Shown one piece after another: positions 44,063 through 54,415 of a stretch of 64,000 nucleotides of DNA. The position numbers were made by a program, and so were the translations under genes. Source of the DNA: Mycobacterium lentiflavum (lineage in GTDB: Bacteria; Actinomycetota; Actinomycetes; Mycobacteriales; Mycobacteriaceae). The notes beneath the pieces were generated by a model, which saw only the letters and a list, made by a program, of their open reading frames with translations, was not told where the DNA came from and did not search any database. The stretch covers positions 2,976,001 to 3,040,000 of the forward strand of contig NZ_CP092423.2 of the NCBI RefSeq assembly GCF_022374895.2, written 5' to 3'. How positions within the stretch are numbered: the stretch's first letter is position 1; each line of letters begins with the position of its first letter.

Positions 44063-44473
44063 TCAGTGCGGGACGGCTGCCTGGATGAGGCCGTTGATGA
44101 TCTCCTTGATGCCCTGGGCCGGGTGCGAGTACCACCCGATCGGCAGGCCCGAGTTGGCGCCGCACTTCGGCCACGGCTCCACGCCCTGGTCAGCGAAAAG
44201 CCGGTTGGCAACCGCGATTTGCTGCTCACGCGAGGCTGCGGCGGGATTGCCGACGCCGCCGTAACTTGCCCAGGTGGCCGGCTTGAATTGCAGCCCGCCA
44301 TATGCTCCGTTTCCGGTGTTAGCATGCCAGTTGCCGCCGGATTCGCACTGTGCGATCGCGTCCCAGTTGGGAGTGGGCGCCGCGCCGGCCTCGGCGGTCG
44401 CCGGGCCAAGCGTCGCTGCGATGAAACCGCCGACGACGGCGTACTTCACGAGAGGCTTCCCCAAGTTTCTCAT
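44063..44473 (-). CDS. rpfC: Resuscitation-promoting factor RpfC (Rv1884c-like)
   Basis: Secreted peptidoglycan glycosidase of 136 residues. A signal peptide (residues 1-32, ending GAA) precedes the Rpf lytic-transglycosylase-like domain. The catalytic glutamate is E44 in AQCESGGNW, with the conserved [12 protein letters not shown] and [16 protein letters not shown] blocks and the disulfide partner in PWPKCG. ATG at 44473 is preferred over a TTG three codons earlier. It lacks any extra domain, like other RpfC proteins. Confidence 0.95.
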   Translation of the reverse strand: MRNLGKPLVKYAVVGGFIAATLGPATAEAGAAPTPNWDAIAQCESGGNWHANTGNGAYGGLQFKPATWASYGGVGNPAAASREQQIAVANRLFADQGVEPWPKCGANSGLPIGWYSHPAQGIKEIINGLIQAAVPH

Positions 44474-44606
44474 GTCAAGCAATTCGGCATGTGTGCAGAA
44501 AGCGTTACCGATTTGATTGATTCGCGAGATAAGAAATTTATGGCATTTCTATGGCAATGAAATCCGCATGTCACCCACCAACGACGGCTTCTCGCACGCC
44601 AGATGG

Positions 44607-45194
44607 TTAAGTGCAATAAGACTGAGTCGCCAGTGCCAGGGCCTGCTGATAGAGCCTGTCTAACAGGCGGGCGCGGGTCACAACGGCCCTCGCGGCGTGG
44701 AGTTGCGGGGCGCATGCCGGCGAGTGCAGAAGGTCCCAGTGGACCACGATCTGGTTCAGCATCGTCTGGTTGAGACCGTCGATCGTCGACCGTGACACCG
44801 ATAGGTCGGGCGCACCCGCGGGCGCGCTCGCCGGGTCGAGCTTCCACTCCGCGAACCGGGTGTGCTCGATCGCCTCGGTGGCGTTGATCTGGTCGCCGAA
44901 CACCCGGCTGACGTAGTTCGGGTCGATGTGTTCACCGGCGGCGTCGGCGCTCAACTTGGCGAGTTGCTGGTGCACGCGGTCCGGATCCTCGACGGGAACG
45001 TGCGCATTCCATTTGTAGGCGGCCACCGCCTCGGCCACCTGCAAGCGTTGCGCGGCCGCATCGACCAGCTCCGTCAGCGCACTGGTGTCGGCTCTCGCCG
45101 GCGTCGCCAGCAGCGTGGCGGCCGGCAGCGCCGCGAGCAGTGCCCTTAACGCACCACTGCGCCTGACGATTGCCGTCAAGCGCAGTAGTGACAT
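44607..45194 (-). CDS. aroQ: Secreted chorismate mutase, AroQ-gamma type (Rv1885c-like)
   Basis: Exported chorismate mutase of 195 residues converting chorismate to prephenate. A signal peptide with cleavage expected after ATPARA (about residue 35) precedes an all-helical AroQ fold. Active-site residues of the family can be seen in [21 protein letters not shown] and in [19 protein letters not shown]. Cysteines in SPACAPQ and the C-terminal QSYC fit the single disulfide. ATG at 45194 starts 13 nt after the fbpB stop, so it is probably an fbpB-aroQ transcript. Confidence 0.93.
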   Translation of the reverse strand: MSLLRLTAIVRRSGALRALLAALPAATLLATPARADTSALTELVDAAAQRLQVAEAVAAYKWNAHVPVEDPDRVHQQLAKLSADAAGEHIDPNYVSRVFGDQINATEAIEHTRFAEWKLDPASAPAGAPDLSVSRSTIDGLNQTMLNQIVVHWDLLHSPACAPQLHAARAVVTRARLLDRLYQQALALATQSYCT

Positions 45195-45207
45195 CCGAAA
45201 TGAGGGG

Positions 45208-46838
<1,631 letters not shown>

Positions 46839-47954
46839 TTGGACACGGTACTAGGGCTATCACTGACGCCGACCAGCTTCGGATGGGTCCTCGCAGAAGG
46901 GCACGGCGCTGATGGCACCATCCTGGACCACCAGGAATCGCCGCTGCACGCCGAAGACGGCGTGGTCGCCGTGGGTACCGCAGAGCAGGTGGCACAGGAG
47001 GTCTTGCGGGTCGACGCGCAGGCCAACTCGAGCGATCACCATCTGCGCGTCGTGGGGGTGACCTGGAACGACGAAGCGGCCGCCCAAGCCGCACTGCTGT
47101 TGGAGGCGTTGACCGACGCCGGGTTCGACAACGTGGTACCGGTTCGATTGCTCGAGGCGGTCGAGACCCTCGCGCGGGCGATCGCGCCCGTCATCGGGTA
47201 CGAGCAGACCGCGGTATGCGTGCTCGAACACGAATGGGCGACGGTCGTCATGGTCGACACCCATGACGGCGACACCCAAACCGTCGTCAAGCACATCACC
47301 GGTGGCTTCGACGGACTGCGCACCTGGCTGACCGGAATGTTCGACCGCAGCGGATGGCGCCCGGGCGCCGTAGTCGTCGTCGGCGCGGACAGCGACATCG
47401 ACGGATTTTCCTGGCAACTCGAAAAAGCTTTGCCGGTACCGGTCTTCGCCCAGACCATGGCGCAGGTGACCGTCGCGCGCGGCGCGGCGCTGGCCGCGGC
47501 CCGAAGCACCGAGTTCACCGACGAGCGACTGATCCCGCAGAACAGCGAACCCACACCGCCCACGGCGCCGCGACGACCCGGGCACTTGTCCTACGCCGGC
47601 GCGGTGACCGCGTTGGCCGCCGGCGCCATCACTTTTGTCTCGTCCCTGGCGGTTGCCGTGGGCATTCAGCTTGCTCCCGACGCCGGGCGCGCCGCGGGCA
47701 AGCATGTCGTGCACGAGCAGACGCCACAGGTCGCCGCGGCCGTGACGCCCGCGGTGGCACCGTCTGAGGCCGAGCCTCCCGCGCCCCGGCCGGCGGCCAC
47801 CGGCGAACCGGTTTCGAAGCCGGCGGAGGACGCCGCCGCGGCCGAGCAGCAGCCCGACCCGAACAGCCCACAGCCCTACTTGACCAGGGTGCTCGAGCAC
47901 ATCCCCGGCGACACCGGCGATCCGACGACGCCGGCCGCGCCGTCGCAGCCCTAA
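46839..47954 (+). CDS. Membrane-anchored ASKHA-like protein, DUF7159 type (Rv1887-like)
   Basis: Protein of 371 residues. The N-terminal 230 residues resemble an actin/Hsp70-type nucleotide-binding fold (TVLGLSLTPTSFGWVLAEG as a phosphate-1-like strand, VVVVGADSDIDGF later), a recurrent mycobacterial family. One transmembrane helix follows near 252-275 (VTALAAGAITFVSSLAVAVG), then a Pro/Ala-rich tail of about 95 residues. The N-domain would lie in the cytosol. TTG at 46839 is supported by GAGGTG 5 nt upstream; no ATG or GTG is in frame at the start. Function unknown. Confidence 0.8.
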   Translation: MDTVLGLSLTPTSFGWVLAEGHGADGTILDHQESPLHAEDGVVAVGTAEQVAQEVLRVDAQANSSDHHLRVVGVTWNDEAAAQAALLLEALTDAGFDNVVPVRLLEAVETLARAIAPVIGYEQTAVCVLEHEWATVVMVDTHDGDTQTVVKHITGGFDGLRTWLTGMFDRSGWRPGAVVVVGADSDIDGFSWQLEKALPVPVFAQTMAQVTVARGAALAAARSTEFTDERLIPQNSEPTPPTAPRRPGHLSYAGAVTALAAGAITFVSSLAVAVGIQLAPDAGRAAGKHVVHEQTPQVAAAVTPAVAPSEAEPPAPRPAATGEPVSKPAEDAAAAEQQPDPNSPQPYLTRVLEHIPGDTGDPTTPAAPSQP

Positions 47955-47958
47955 GCCC

Positions 47959-48889
47959 CTAGGGTTGTCGAATCGCGGTGCAGTAGTAGGTGCCGTCGGC
48001 CAAACTTCCTGCGGTCGCAGGTATTTCGGCTAAGCCGTTGGCCGCGAACAATTCATTGAGCGTCTTGGATTCCGTCTGCCAGCCGTGACGATCCAGGTAT
48101 GCGGCAACGTCGTTGCGCTCGACGTCGTAGCGCAAGTCGGCGAGTTCCACATCGAATCCGTGCGCACGCCAACGCTCACCGGCGACTGCAACCATGTCCG
48201 GTACCGGCTCACCGTTTTCGTCCGGCCGGTTGCCGAATATCTCAGCAGCAAGCCGACTTCCGGGTGTGCTAAGACCAGTGATGTTGTCCCAGCAAGCGAT
48301 CCTGCGCATCCGGCGGCAGGAACGCAAGCAACCCCTCGGCGATCCAAGCGCTGGGCCGGTCGGCATCAAAGCCCATTTCGCGCAACGCTGTTGGCCAATC
48401 GTGCCGCAGATCGATCGGCACCACGCGCAACTCCACCGTCGGCTGCGCATCCAGATCCGCCAGCGTGGAGGTCTTGAACTGCATCACCTCGGGCTGGTCG
48501 ATCTCGAACACCGTCGCCCCGGCCGGCCAAGACAACCGGTAGGCCCGGGCATCCAGTCCCGACGCCAGGATGACGGCCTGTCGGATACCCGCGTCCATCG
48601 CGTCCCGGAAAAACGCATCGAAGTACGGTGTCCGGACACTCATCAGGTCGGCCATCCGCTGCAACCCCCACGCCTCGTCGGCGACGTCGATGTCGGCGGC
48701 GTCGATCTCCCCGTTAGCCCATCGTGTGAGGAACTCGATACCCACGGCCCGCACCAGGGGCGCGGCGAAGGGATCGTCCATCAGCGGCTTGCCGGCCCTG
48801 GTGGCGACGGCCCGGCCGGCAGCCACCATCGTGGCCGTCGCCCCGACGCTGGTTGCGAGGTCCCACGAATCATTCTCTGTACGAGGCAT
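47959..48889 (-). pseudogene. Class I SAM-dependent methyltransferase (TIGR00027 family), frameshifted
   Basis: Starts at ATG 48889 with [19 protein letters not shown] and reads through the SAM motif [18 protein letters not shown] to DAQDRLL. It then goes out of frame at a run of three G (48288-48290 on the plus strand). Removing one G restores [20 protein letters not shown] and a normal C-terminus ending at 47959. The rejoined protein would be about 309 residues, the family norm. A real inactivating mutation or a base-calling error are both possible. A full-length relative lies at 60180-61124. Confidence 0.8.
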
Positions 48890-48985
48890 TTTGATCCCTT
48901 TCGACGCGACAAGGTAATAAATACTTAGCGGCGGTAACTAATCCTCACCGAGGATACACGCGCCGATGGGTACGGCCAGTAGAGC

Positions 48986-49546
48986 TCAATCGTCCTTGGC
49001 GTGAACCGCGCTGAAAGTCAGCGTCACGTCGTCGGCGACCTGCACCGCGCCCATCAGCAGCGAGTACGGCTTAATGCCGTAGTCGGATTGACGCACCGTG
49101 GATTCGGCGGACATTCGCCAGGAATCGCCGAGATCCTCTGTGTGCAAATCGATTACGTGTTCGCGCTGTTTCCCGTGAAGCTGAAGCATGCCGGTGAGAA
49201 GATAGCCGCTTTCGCTCGCTTCGATGACGTCGGCAAAGAAGCGGATGTGGGGGAAGCGATCGGCGCCCAGCGAACTCAACGCGTTGGACCGAACCAGCGC
49301 TTTCTCGGGACCCGAGAGGCCCTTGACGCCACCCTGGCTGCCGACCACCTCGAACGAGTCCGCCTCGACCGCAAGCTCGGCCGAAACGGGGTCGGAGCCG
49401 GCCCATCGCACCGTCGCCTGCCAGCGCGTCATCTCGATCGTGAGGCGATGGCCCATCCGCGCGGCCCGGCCCTTGACGCCGGTACGAAGTTGCAGTTCGC
49501 CGTCAGCGGCGTCGAGCATCCACACCGAGCCTCTTTCCGGGGTCAC
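48986..49546 (-). CDS. YceI family lipocalin-like protein
   Basis: YceI-fold protein of 186 residues, a beta barrel that in homologues binds polyisoprenoid or other long lipids. Typical segments are MGHRLTIEMTRWQATVRW, a PEKALVRSNALSSLGADRFPHI helix-strand block and the closing VADDVTLTFSA strand. No signal peptide is evident, unlike periplasmic relatives. GTG at 49546 is used. It lies 13 nt downstream of the alcohol dehydrogenase gene on the same strand. Confidence 0.87.
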   Translation of the reverse strand: MTPERGSVWMLDAADGELQLRTGVKGRAARMGHRLTIEMTRWQATVRWAGSDPVSAELAVEADSFEVVGSQGGVKGLSGPEKALVRSNALSSLGADRFPHIRFFADVIEASESGYLLTGMLQLHGKQREHVIDLHTEDLGDSWRMSAESTVRQSDYGIKPYSLLMGAVQVADDVTLTFSAVHAKDD

Positions 49547-49559
49547 ATCCCGACTGTAT

Positions 49560-50573
49560 TCACATGGTCAAAACGGTGCGGTAGTGCGCCCGCCCTTGCT
49601 CAATCGCCGCGTAGCCGTCGGCGGCCTGCGCCAGCGGCAACTCCTCGATCCACGCCCGCACCCCCGACAGCACCGCGAAATGCATGGTGTCTTCGACGTC
49701 TTTCGAGGTGCCGGACGGATGCCCGACGATGCTCACACCCGACGTGATCAGCTGTACCGGACTGATCGGCAGCGGATCCGTGGTGACGCCGATGGTGATC
49801 AATTCGCCCCTGGGCAGCAACCCGCCGACGGTGTCGGCCATGGCCGCGGAGTTCGAGGCGGTGGCCAGCACGACCGTCGCGCCGCCCAGCGCCTGTAGCG
49901 CTTCCGCGACGTCACCGCTGGTGGAATCGATGTAGTGATGGGCGCCCAATTTCCGGGCATCGGATTCCTTGGCACTGCCCCGGGCGATCGCAATGGTCTC
50001 GAAGCCCATCGCCCGGGAGAACTGCACCCCGAGATGCCCGAGTCCGCCGACGCCGAGAATCGCGACCCGGTCACCGGGCAAAGCCTTGGTGTGACGCAAT
50101 GCGTTGTACGTCGTGACACCCGCGCAGCCCATCGGGGCCGCTTCGACATCCGACAGCGCGGCCGGTATCCGGGCCAACGCATTGGCGGGCACCGTCACCG
50201 CCTGCGCGTAGCCGCCGGGGTACTGCCAGCTCGGAACTTTCATGTTCGCGCAGTGAATGAGGATCCCTCTGCGGCAGGCATCGCAACGGTTGCAGTTTCC
50301 GCCGAACCAGCCGACGGCGACACGATCACCGACCGCGAAACCCTCCACGCCCTCACCGAGTTCGGCTATGGTTCCGGCGATTTCGTGCCCAAGGGTGAGC
50401 GGCCAGGTCATGTTGGGGAAGCCGCCGTTGGCGAACGCACGGTCGGTGCCGCACACTCCACAAGCCGTGACCGTCAGCCGCACCTCGTCACGGCCGGGTG
50501 GTTTCGTCTGAACCTCTGCTAGTTCCAACGACCCGCCAGGGGACCGCATTTGGACGGCTTGATGTGTCGGCAT
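49560..50573 (-). CDS. Zinc-dependent alcohol dehydrogenase family protein
   Basis: Medium-chain dehydrogenase of 337 residues. Catalytic zinc ligands lie in GVCGTDRAF and GHEIAG; structural zinc uses CNRCDACRRGILIHC. The Rossmann motif is GVGGLGHLGVQ. Following strand 2 (IARGSAKESD) basic and serine residues suggest NADP preference, which is inference. It belongs to the broad alcohol/aldehyde reductase (AdhC-like) group; the substrate is unknown. It starts 26 nt after the CYP125-like stop and could form a sterol- or alkane-oxidising operon with that P450. Confidence 0.9.
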   Translation of the reverse strand: MPTHQAVQMRSPGGSLELAEVQTKPPGRDEVRLTVTACGVCGTDRAFANGGFPNMTWPLTLGHEIAGTIAELGEGVEGFAVGDRVAVGWFGGNCNRCDACRRGILIHCANMKVPSWQYPGGYAQAVTVPANALARIPAALSDVEAAPMGCAGVTTYNALRHTKALPGDRVAILGVGGLGHLGVQFSRAMGFETIAIARGSAKESDARKLGAHHYIDSTSGDVAEALQALGGATVVLATASNSAAMADTVGGLLPRGELITIGVTTDPLPISPVQLITSGVSIVGHPSGTSKDVEDTMHFAVLSGVRAWIEELPLAQAADGYAAIEQGRAHYRTVLTM

Positions 50574-50599
50574 GGACTACCCCCGGTCAGATCAGTATG

Positions 50600-51886
50600 T
50601 CAATGGGCGACGGGGCATTCCCCGGACGCCTTGGTGTGGTAATCCACCTGCCAGTGCTTGATGCCGTTGAGCCAGCCCGACCGCAACCGCTGCGGCTTGC
50701 CGGCGGATTTGATGTCGGGCATGGCGTCGGCGATCGCGTTGAACATCAGGTCGATGGTCATGCGCGCCAGGTTCGCGCCGATGCAGTAGTGCGCGCCGGT
50801 CCCACCGAATCCCACGTGCGGGTTCGGATTGCGCAGGATGTTGAACGTAAACGGGTCCTCGAAGACGTCCTCGTCGAAATTGGCCGAGCGGTAGACCATT
50901 ACGACCCGTTGGCCCTTCTTGATCTGCACTCCAGACAGCTCGTAGTCCTGAAGCGCGGTGCGCTGAAATGACGTGACCGGGGTGGCCCACCGGACGATCT
51001 CGTCGGCCGTGGTGGCCGGACGTTCCCGCTTGTACAGCTCCCACTGGTCGGGGAAATCGGTGAAGGCCATCATCCCCTGGGTGATGGAGTTCCTGGTCGT
51101 CTCGTTGCCGGCCACCGCCAGCAAGATGACGAAGAAACCGAACTCGTCGTCGGAGAGCTTGTGGCCGTCGACGTCTGCCTGGATCAGCTTGGTGACGATG
51201 TCGTCGCCGGGGTTTTGCGCCCGGTCCGCGGCCATCTGCATCGCGTAGGTGATCAGCTCGACCGAGGCGCCCATCGCATCGTTGCGGGCGAATTCGGGAT
51301 CCTGATCGCCGACCATTTGGTTGGACCAGTGGAACAGCTTCATGCGTTCCTCCTGAGGCACGCCCATCAGCCCGGCGATGGCCTGCAGCGGAAGCTCACA
51401 CGACACCTGCTCGACGAAATCGCCGGAGCCTTCGGCGGCCGCGGTCGCGACGATCTGCCGGGCACGGGCGTTCAGATCCTCGCGCAGCCGCTCGACGGCA
51501 CGGGGGGTGAAGCCGCGGGAGATGATTTTGCGCAGGTGGGTGTGCTGCGGGGCGTCCATATTGAGCAACACGTACTTGCCGGTCTCGCGCTGCTCGCGGA
51601 CCGTGCCCTCGCGGTAGCGGGGCAAGGCGGTGTTCTCCAGGCTGGAAAACACGTCGCTGCGCAGCGAAATCTCTTTGACGTCCTTGTGCTTGGAGACCAC
51701 CCAGAACCCACCGTCGTCGAACCCGCCGCAACCGTTGGGCTGTTCGTTCCACCAGATTGGCGCGGTGCGTCGCAGCTCGGCCAATTCCTCCACCGGCAAT
51801 CGCTCAGCGTGGATGTCAGGATCGGTGAAATCGAAGCCCGGAGGCAAATTTGGGATCGGCTCGGTGGTCGTCTTAGAAGTTGACAA
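50600..51886 (-). CDS. Cytochrome P450, CYP125 family paralogue
   Basis: P450 of 428 residues with long stretches matching my recollection of CYP125A1, the cholesterol/cholest-4-en-3-one C26(27)-hydroxylase: NLPPGFDFTDPDIHAERLP, then ISRGFTPRAVERL, QVSCELPLQAIAGLMGVPQE, and haem loop FGGTGAHYCIGANLARM with the ligand at about C368. TTG at 51886 is chosen because GAGGAG lies 8 nt upstream and no ATG or GTG fits. It is not in the KstR cluster context of the main cyp125, so it is a second copy. Sterol side-chain oxidation is inferred from family. Confidence 0.9.
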   Translation of the reverse strand: MSTSKTTTEPIPNLPPGFDFTDPDIHAERLPVEELAELRRTAPIWWNEQPNGCGGFDDGGFWVVSKHKDVKEISLRSDVFSSLENTALPRYREGTVREQRETGKYVLLNMDAPQHTHLRKIISRGFTPRAVERLREDLNARARQIVATAAAEGSGDFVEQVSCELPLQAIAGLMGVPQEERMKLFHWSNQMVGDQDPEFARNDAMGASVELITYAMQMAADRAQNPGDDIVTKLIQADVDGHKLSDDEFGFFVILLAVAGNETTRNSITQGMMAFTDFPDQWELYKRERPATTADEIVRWATPVTSFQRTALQDYELSGVQIKKGQRVVMVYRSANFDEDVFEDPFTFNILRNPNPHVGFGGTGAHYCIGANLARMTIDLMFNAIADAMPDIKSAGKPQRLRSGWLNGIKHWQVDYHTKASGECPVAH

Positions 51887-52186
51887 GGTCCCACTCCTCG
51901 ATACGAAGTCTTCTAGTCGTGCGTCTTGTGCCAAATAAACCACTGCAACACCACCGTTGGGAAGCATTGACACAACATCGACCGAGCGAATTGCAACATG
52001 TTCAGCGTCGATGAGTCGCGACGACGTCGTCCCAGCGCCGGACGGCCCGGCCAGGACACCGGCAGTGGGTTCGCGGCCGGCGGTTGGTCGACCGGATCTT
52101 GTGGCCCGCGACACAATCGATATGCTTTTGTCCAGGTCACCGGCGCACCGAGAGGCAGGTGACGGTAACGGAAGGGTGGGAGGCGC
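51887..52186. other. Divergent promoter region, CYP125-like / Rv1891-like
   Basis: Three hundred bases without a gene. It contains an AACATGTT palindrome (51995-52002) inside TGCAACATGTTCAG, which fits TnnAACnnGTTnnA except for the last base but is only 9 of 14 to the full KstR palindrome. The distance to the P450 start is 106 nt. The ribosome site of the Rv1891-like gene (GGTGGGAGG) is at its right end. Confidence 0.45.
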
Positions 52187-52585
52187 ATGATTCGCGAGGT
52201 ACTCGCCGTCGCTGCGATCACGGGTGGGGCCATCAGCGTGGCGCCGGGTGCGGCAGCCGGCTACGAAGGCGATGTCCCAAACATGAACTATCAGGCCTCG
52301 CTGGGTGCACCGTGCGACAACTACGAGCGCTTCATTTTCGGCCGTGGCCCCAGCGGCCAGGCCGAGGCCTGTCACTTCCCGCCGCCTAACCAGTTCCCGC
52401 CGGCGACCACCGGCTACTGGGTGATCTCCTACCCGCTATACGGAGTACAGCAGGCCGGCGCCAAGTGCCCGGGTCCGCAGACCGCGGCGCAGTCGGACCG
52501 CGGACTGCCGATGCTCTGCTTGGGCGCGCAAGGGTGGCAAGAGGGCTGGTTTACCGGCGCGGGGTTCTTCCCGCCTTCGGGATAG
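52187..52585 (+). CDS. Secreted cysteine-containing protein (Rv1891-like)
   Basis: Exported protein of 132 residues. A short signal peptide (about 1-24, AVAAITGGAISVAPGAAA) is followed by a Pro/Gly/aromatic-rich mature part with four cysteines (GAPCDNYERF, EACHFPPP, AKCPGP, PMLCLG) that can form two disulfides. GGTGGGAGGCGC precedes the ATG. Function unknown. It is 5 nt upstream of the next membrane-protein gene, likely cotranscribed. Confidence 0.82.
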   Translation: MIREVLAVAAITGGAISVAPGAAAGYEGDVPNMNYQASLGAPCDNYERFIFGRGPSGQAEACHFPPPNQFPPATTGYWVISYPLYGVQQAGAKCPGPQTAAQSDRGLPMLCLGAQGWQEGWFTGAGFFPPSG

Positions 52586-52590
52586 CCATC

Positions 52591-52881
52591 ATGGAAGAAC
52601 GTCGGCCGGCGCACGGTTCAATACCCGGGTGGCTGCGTTTCGTGCTGGAGTCCGACCGGGCCGGCTCGGCCTGGTACATCGGGACAGGTTTCTTCTTCGC
52701 TCCGGTGCTTGCGGTCTTGTCGCCGTGGCCCGCCGTCACCGCCGCGCTCTGGGCGGTGATCGGGTTGGCGGGGCTATGCCTGGGTCTGCTCGGGATCGCG
52801 ATGGCCGTCGGGCTGGCGCGAATCCTGCGCTCCGGCGCCGAGATCCCCGAGGACTATTGGCGCTCGCTGGTCAATTACTGA
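52591..52881 (+). CDS. Small two-helix membrane protein (Rv1892-like)
   Basis: Ninety-six residues with two predicted transmembrane segments (YIGTGFFFAPVLAVLS and ALWAVIGLAGLCLGLLGIAM). The N-terminal SDRAGSAWYIGTGFFFAPV motif resembles conserved small mycobacterial membrane proteins. ATG at 52591 is chosen within a longer open frame because it follows the Rv1891-like stop by 5 nt and matches the recalled length of Rv1892. Function unknown. Confidence 0.78.
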   Translation: MEERRPAHGSIPGWLRFVLESDRAGSAWYIGTGFFFAPVLAVLSPWPAVTAALWAVIGLAGLCLGLLGIAMAVGLARILRSGAEIPEDYWRSLVNY

Positions 52882-52936
52882 CCCTCTAGAGTCGTACCAG
52901 AAGTCTTTCCAAGTCCCGCAACGATAGGAGATTCCG

Positions 52937-53161
52937 GTGGCGGTCAACCCCAGAGACGCCGTGGACGCGGTCAAGGACATCGCAACCAATGCCATCGAAA
53001 AGGCTTCGGACATCGTCGAAAACGCCGGCGACATCATCCGCGGCGACCTCAAGGGCGGGGTCAGCGGCATCGTCGAGAACTCGATCGACATCGCGACTCA
53101 CGCGGTGGAACGAACCAAGGAAGTCTTCACCGGCGGCAAGTTCGAGGTGGACGACGACTAG
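52937..53161 (+). CDS. Small amphipathic helical protein (Rv1893-like)
   Basis: Seventy-four residues, almost entirely amphipathic helix with alternating acidic and basic faces (DAVKDIATNAIEKASDIVE, then IVENSIDIATHAVERTKEV) and an acidic end. The repeated D-I-x-x-N/H-A-x-E pattern suggests an 11-residue apolipoprotein-like or LEA-like repeat. GTG at 52937 is preceded by AGGAGATTCCG. Function unknown. It is convergent with the nitronate monooxygenase gene. Confidence 0.8.
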   Translation: MAVNPRDAVDAVKDIATNAIEKASDIVENAGDIIRGDLKGGVSGIVENSIDIATHAVERTKEVFTGGKFEVDDD

Positions 53162-53167
53162 CCTCGA

Positions 53168-54298
53168 TCAGACGCTGGCCGCCTCATTGAGCTCGTCGAG
53201 CTTGTTGGTCGCCTCCAGGTACTCCTGCACCCAGCGCTCGATCACGGTCGAGGTCTTCTCCACCTTGCTGAACTGCCCGACGACCTGACCGACCGGGTTG
53301 AACGCCACGTCGACGGATTCGTTGGGGTAGCGGTTCGTGGCGCGCACGGCCATGCCGGAAACCATGTACTGCAACGGCATTCCGAGAGGCTTCGGGTTGT
53401 CCGGCTTTTCCCACGCCTCGGTCCAGTCGTTGCGCAGCATCCGGGCCGGCTTGCCGGTGAACGAGCGGCTGCGCACGGTGTCGCGGCTGCCGGCCTTGAC
53501 GTAGGCCGCCTGCTGCACCGGCGTGTTCGAAGATTCCTCGACCATCAGCCACTGCGAGCCGGTCCACGCGCCCTGGCAGCCCAGCGCCAGCGCCGCGGCG
53601 ATCTGCTGGCCGCTGCCGATGCCGCCGGCGCCGAGAACGGGGACCGGGGCCACCTCCTTGACGACCTGCGGCCACAGCACGATCGAGCCGACCTCGCCGC
53701 AGTGCCCGCCGGCCTCGCCGCCCTGGGCGATGATGATGTCGACGCCGGCATCGGCGTGCTTGCGCGCCTGCGAGGGCGAGCCGCACAGCGCGGCCACCTT
53801 GAGCCCGGCCTCGTGGATGTGCTTGATCATGTCCGCCGGCGGGGTGCCCAGCGCGTTGGCGATCATCTTCACCTTCGGGTGCTTGAGCGCCACCTCGACC
53901 TGCGGCGTGGCCGTGGCCTCGGTCCACCCGAGCAGCTGCAGGGTATCGCCGTCGCTGTCCTCGATCGGCACGCCGTGGTCGGCGAGGATCTTCTTGCCGA
54001 AGTCCAGGTGCTCCTGCGGAACCATCTTGCGCAGTGTCTCGGCGAGCTCTTCTGCGGACTGGTTCGAGTCCATGCCCTCGTACTTGTTCGGGATCACGAT
54101 GTCGACGCCGTACGGGTGGTCGCCGATGTTCTCGTCAATCCAGTTGAGTTCGATCTCCAGCTGCTCGGGCGTGAAGCCCACCGCTCCGAGCACACCGAAC
54201 CCCCCGGCCTTGCTGACCGCCACCACAACATCGCGGCAGTGCGTGAAGGCGAAGATCGGGAACTCGATGCCGAGTTCGTCGCAAATAGGGGTGTGCAT
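53168..54298 (-). CDS. Nitronate monooxygenase / 2-nitropropane dioxygenase family (Rv1894c-like)
   Basis: FMN-dependent TIM-barrel enzyme of 376 residues, the length recalled for Rv1894c. Signatures are the phosphate-binding GAGGIGSGQQIAAALALGCQ (read as two motifs) and GGEAGGHCGEVGS, with the histidine of the family motif. Family members oxidise nitroalkanes or, in some clades, reduce enoyl substrates. ATG at 54298 has CAGGAG upstream. A near-perfect KstR-like box 27 nt upstream of the start suggests it belongs to the sterol/lipid catabolic regulon. Confidence 0.9.
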   Translation of the reverse strand: MHTPICDELGIEFPIFAFTHCRDVVVAVSKAGGFGVLGAVGFTPEQLEIELNWIDENIGDHPYGVDIVIPNKYEGMDSNQSAEELAETLRKMVPQEHLDFGKKILADHGVPIEDSDGDTLQLLGWTEATATPQVEVALKHPKVKMIANALGTPPADMIKHIHEAGLKVAALCGSPSQARKHADAGVDIIIAQGGEAGGHCGEVGSIVLWPQVVKEVAPVPVLGAGGIGSGQQIAAALALGCQGAWTGSQWLMVEESSNTPVQQAAYVKAGSRDTVRSRSFTGKPARMLRNDWTEAWEKPDNPKPLGMPLQYMVSGMAVRATNRYPNESVDVAFNPVGQVVGQFSKVEKTSTVIERWVQEYLEATNKLDELNEAASV

Positions 54299-54324
54299 TA
54301 CAACTCCTGGGATGCCGGCCGAAT

Positions 54325-54338
54325 TGGAACGTGTTCTA
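54325..54338. promoter_or_regulatory. KstR-like operator upstream of the Rv1894c-like gene
   Basis: On the minus strand the box reads TAGAACACGTTCCA, 13 of 14 identical to the KstR palindrome TAGAACACGTTCTA and perfect for TnnAACnnGTTnnA. It lies 27 nt upstream of the start codon, immediately after a TAAACT hexamer, a position suited to repression. Confidence 0.75.
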
Positions 54339-54415
54339 GTTTAGTACGCGCGCCCATGACGAGGCCAGGGGCCCCTGACTAGCACCCCGCAACTACGACG
54401 CTTCGCCCCAAGAAG

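Noticed and set aside
44474..44606. A structured leader or riboswitch upstream of rpfC
   Set aside because: The 133-nt spacer was read for conserved stem motifs of known ligand riboswitches and none was recognisable.
51992..52005. TGCAACATGTTCAG as a KstR operator for the CYP125-like gene
   Set aside because: Only 9 of 14 bases match the full palindrome and it is 106 nt from the start, so it is noted as a weak palindrome and not called an operator.
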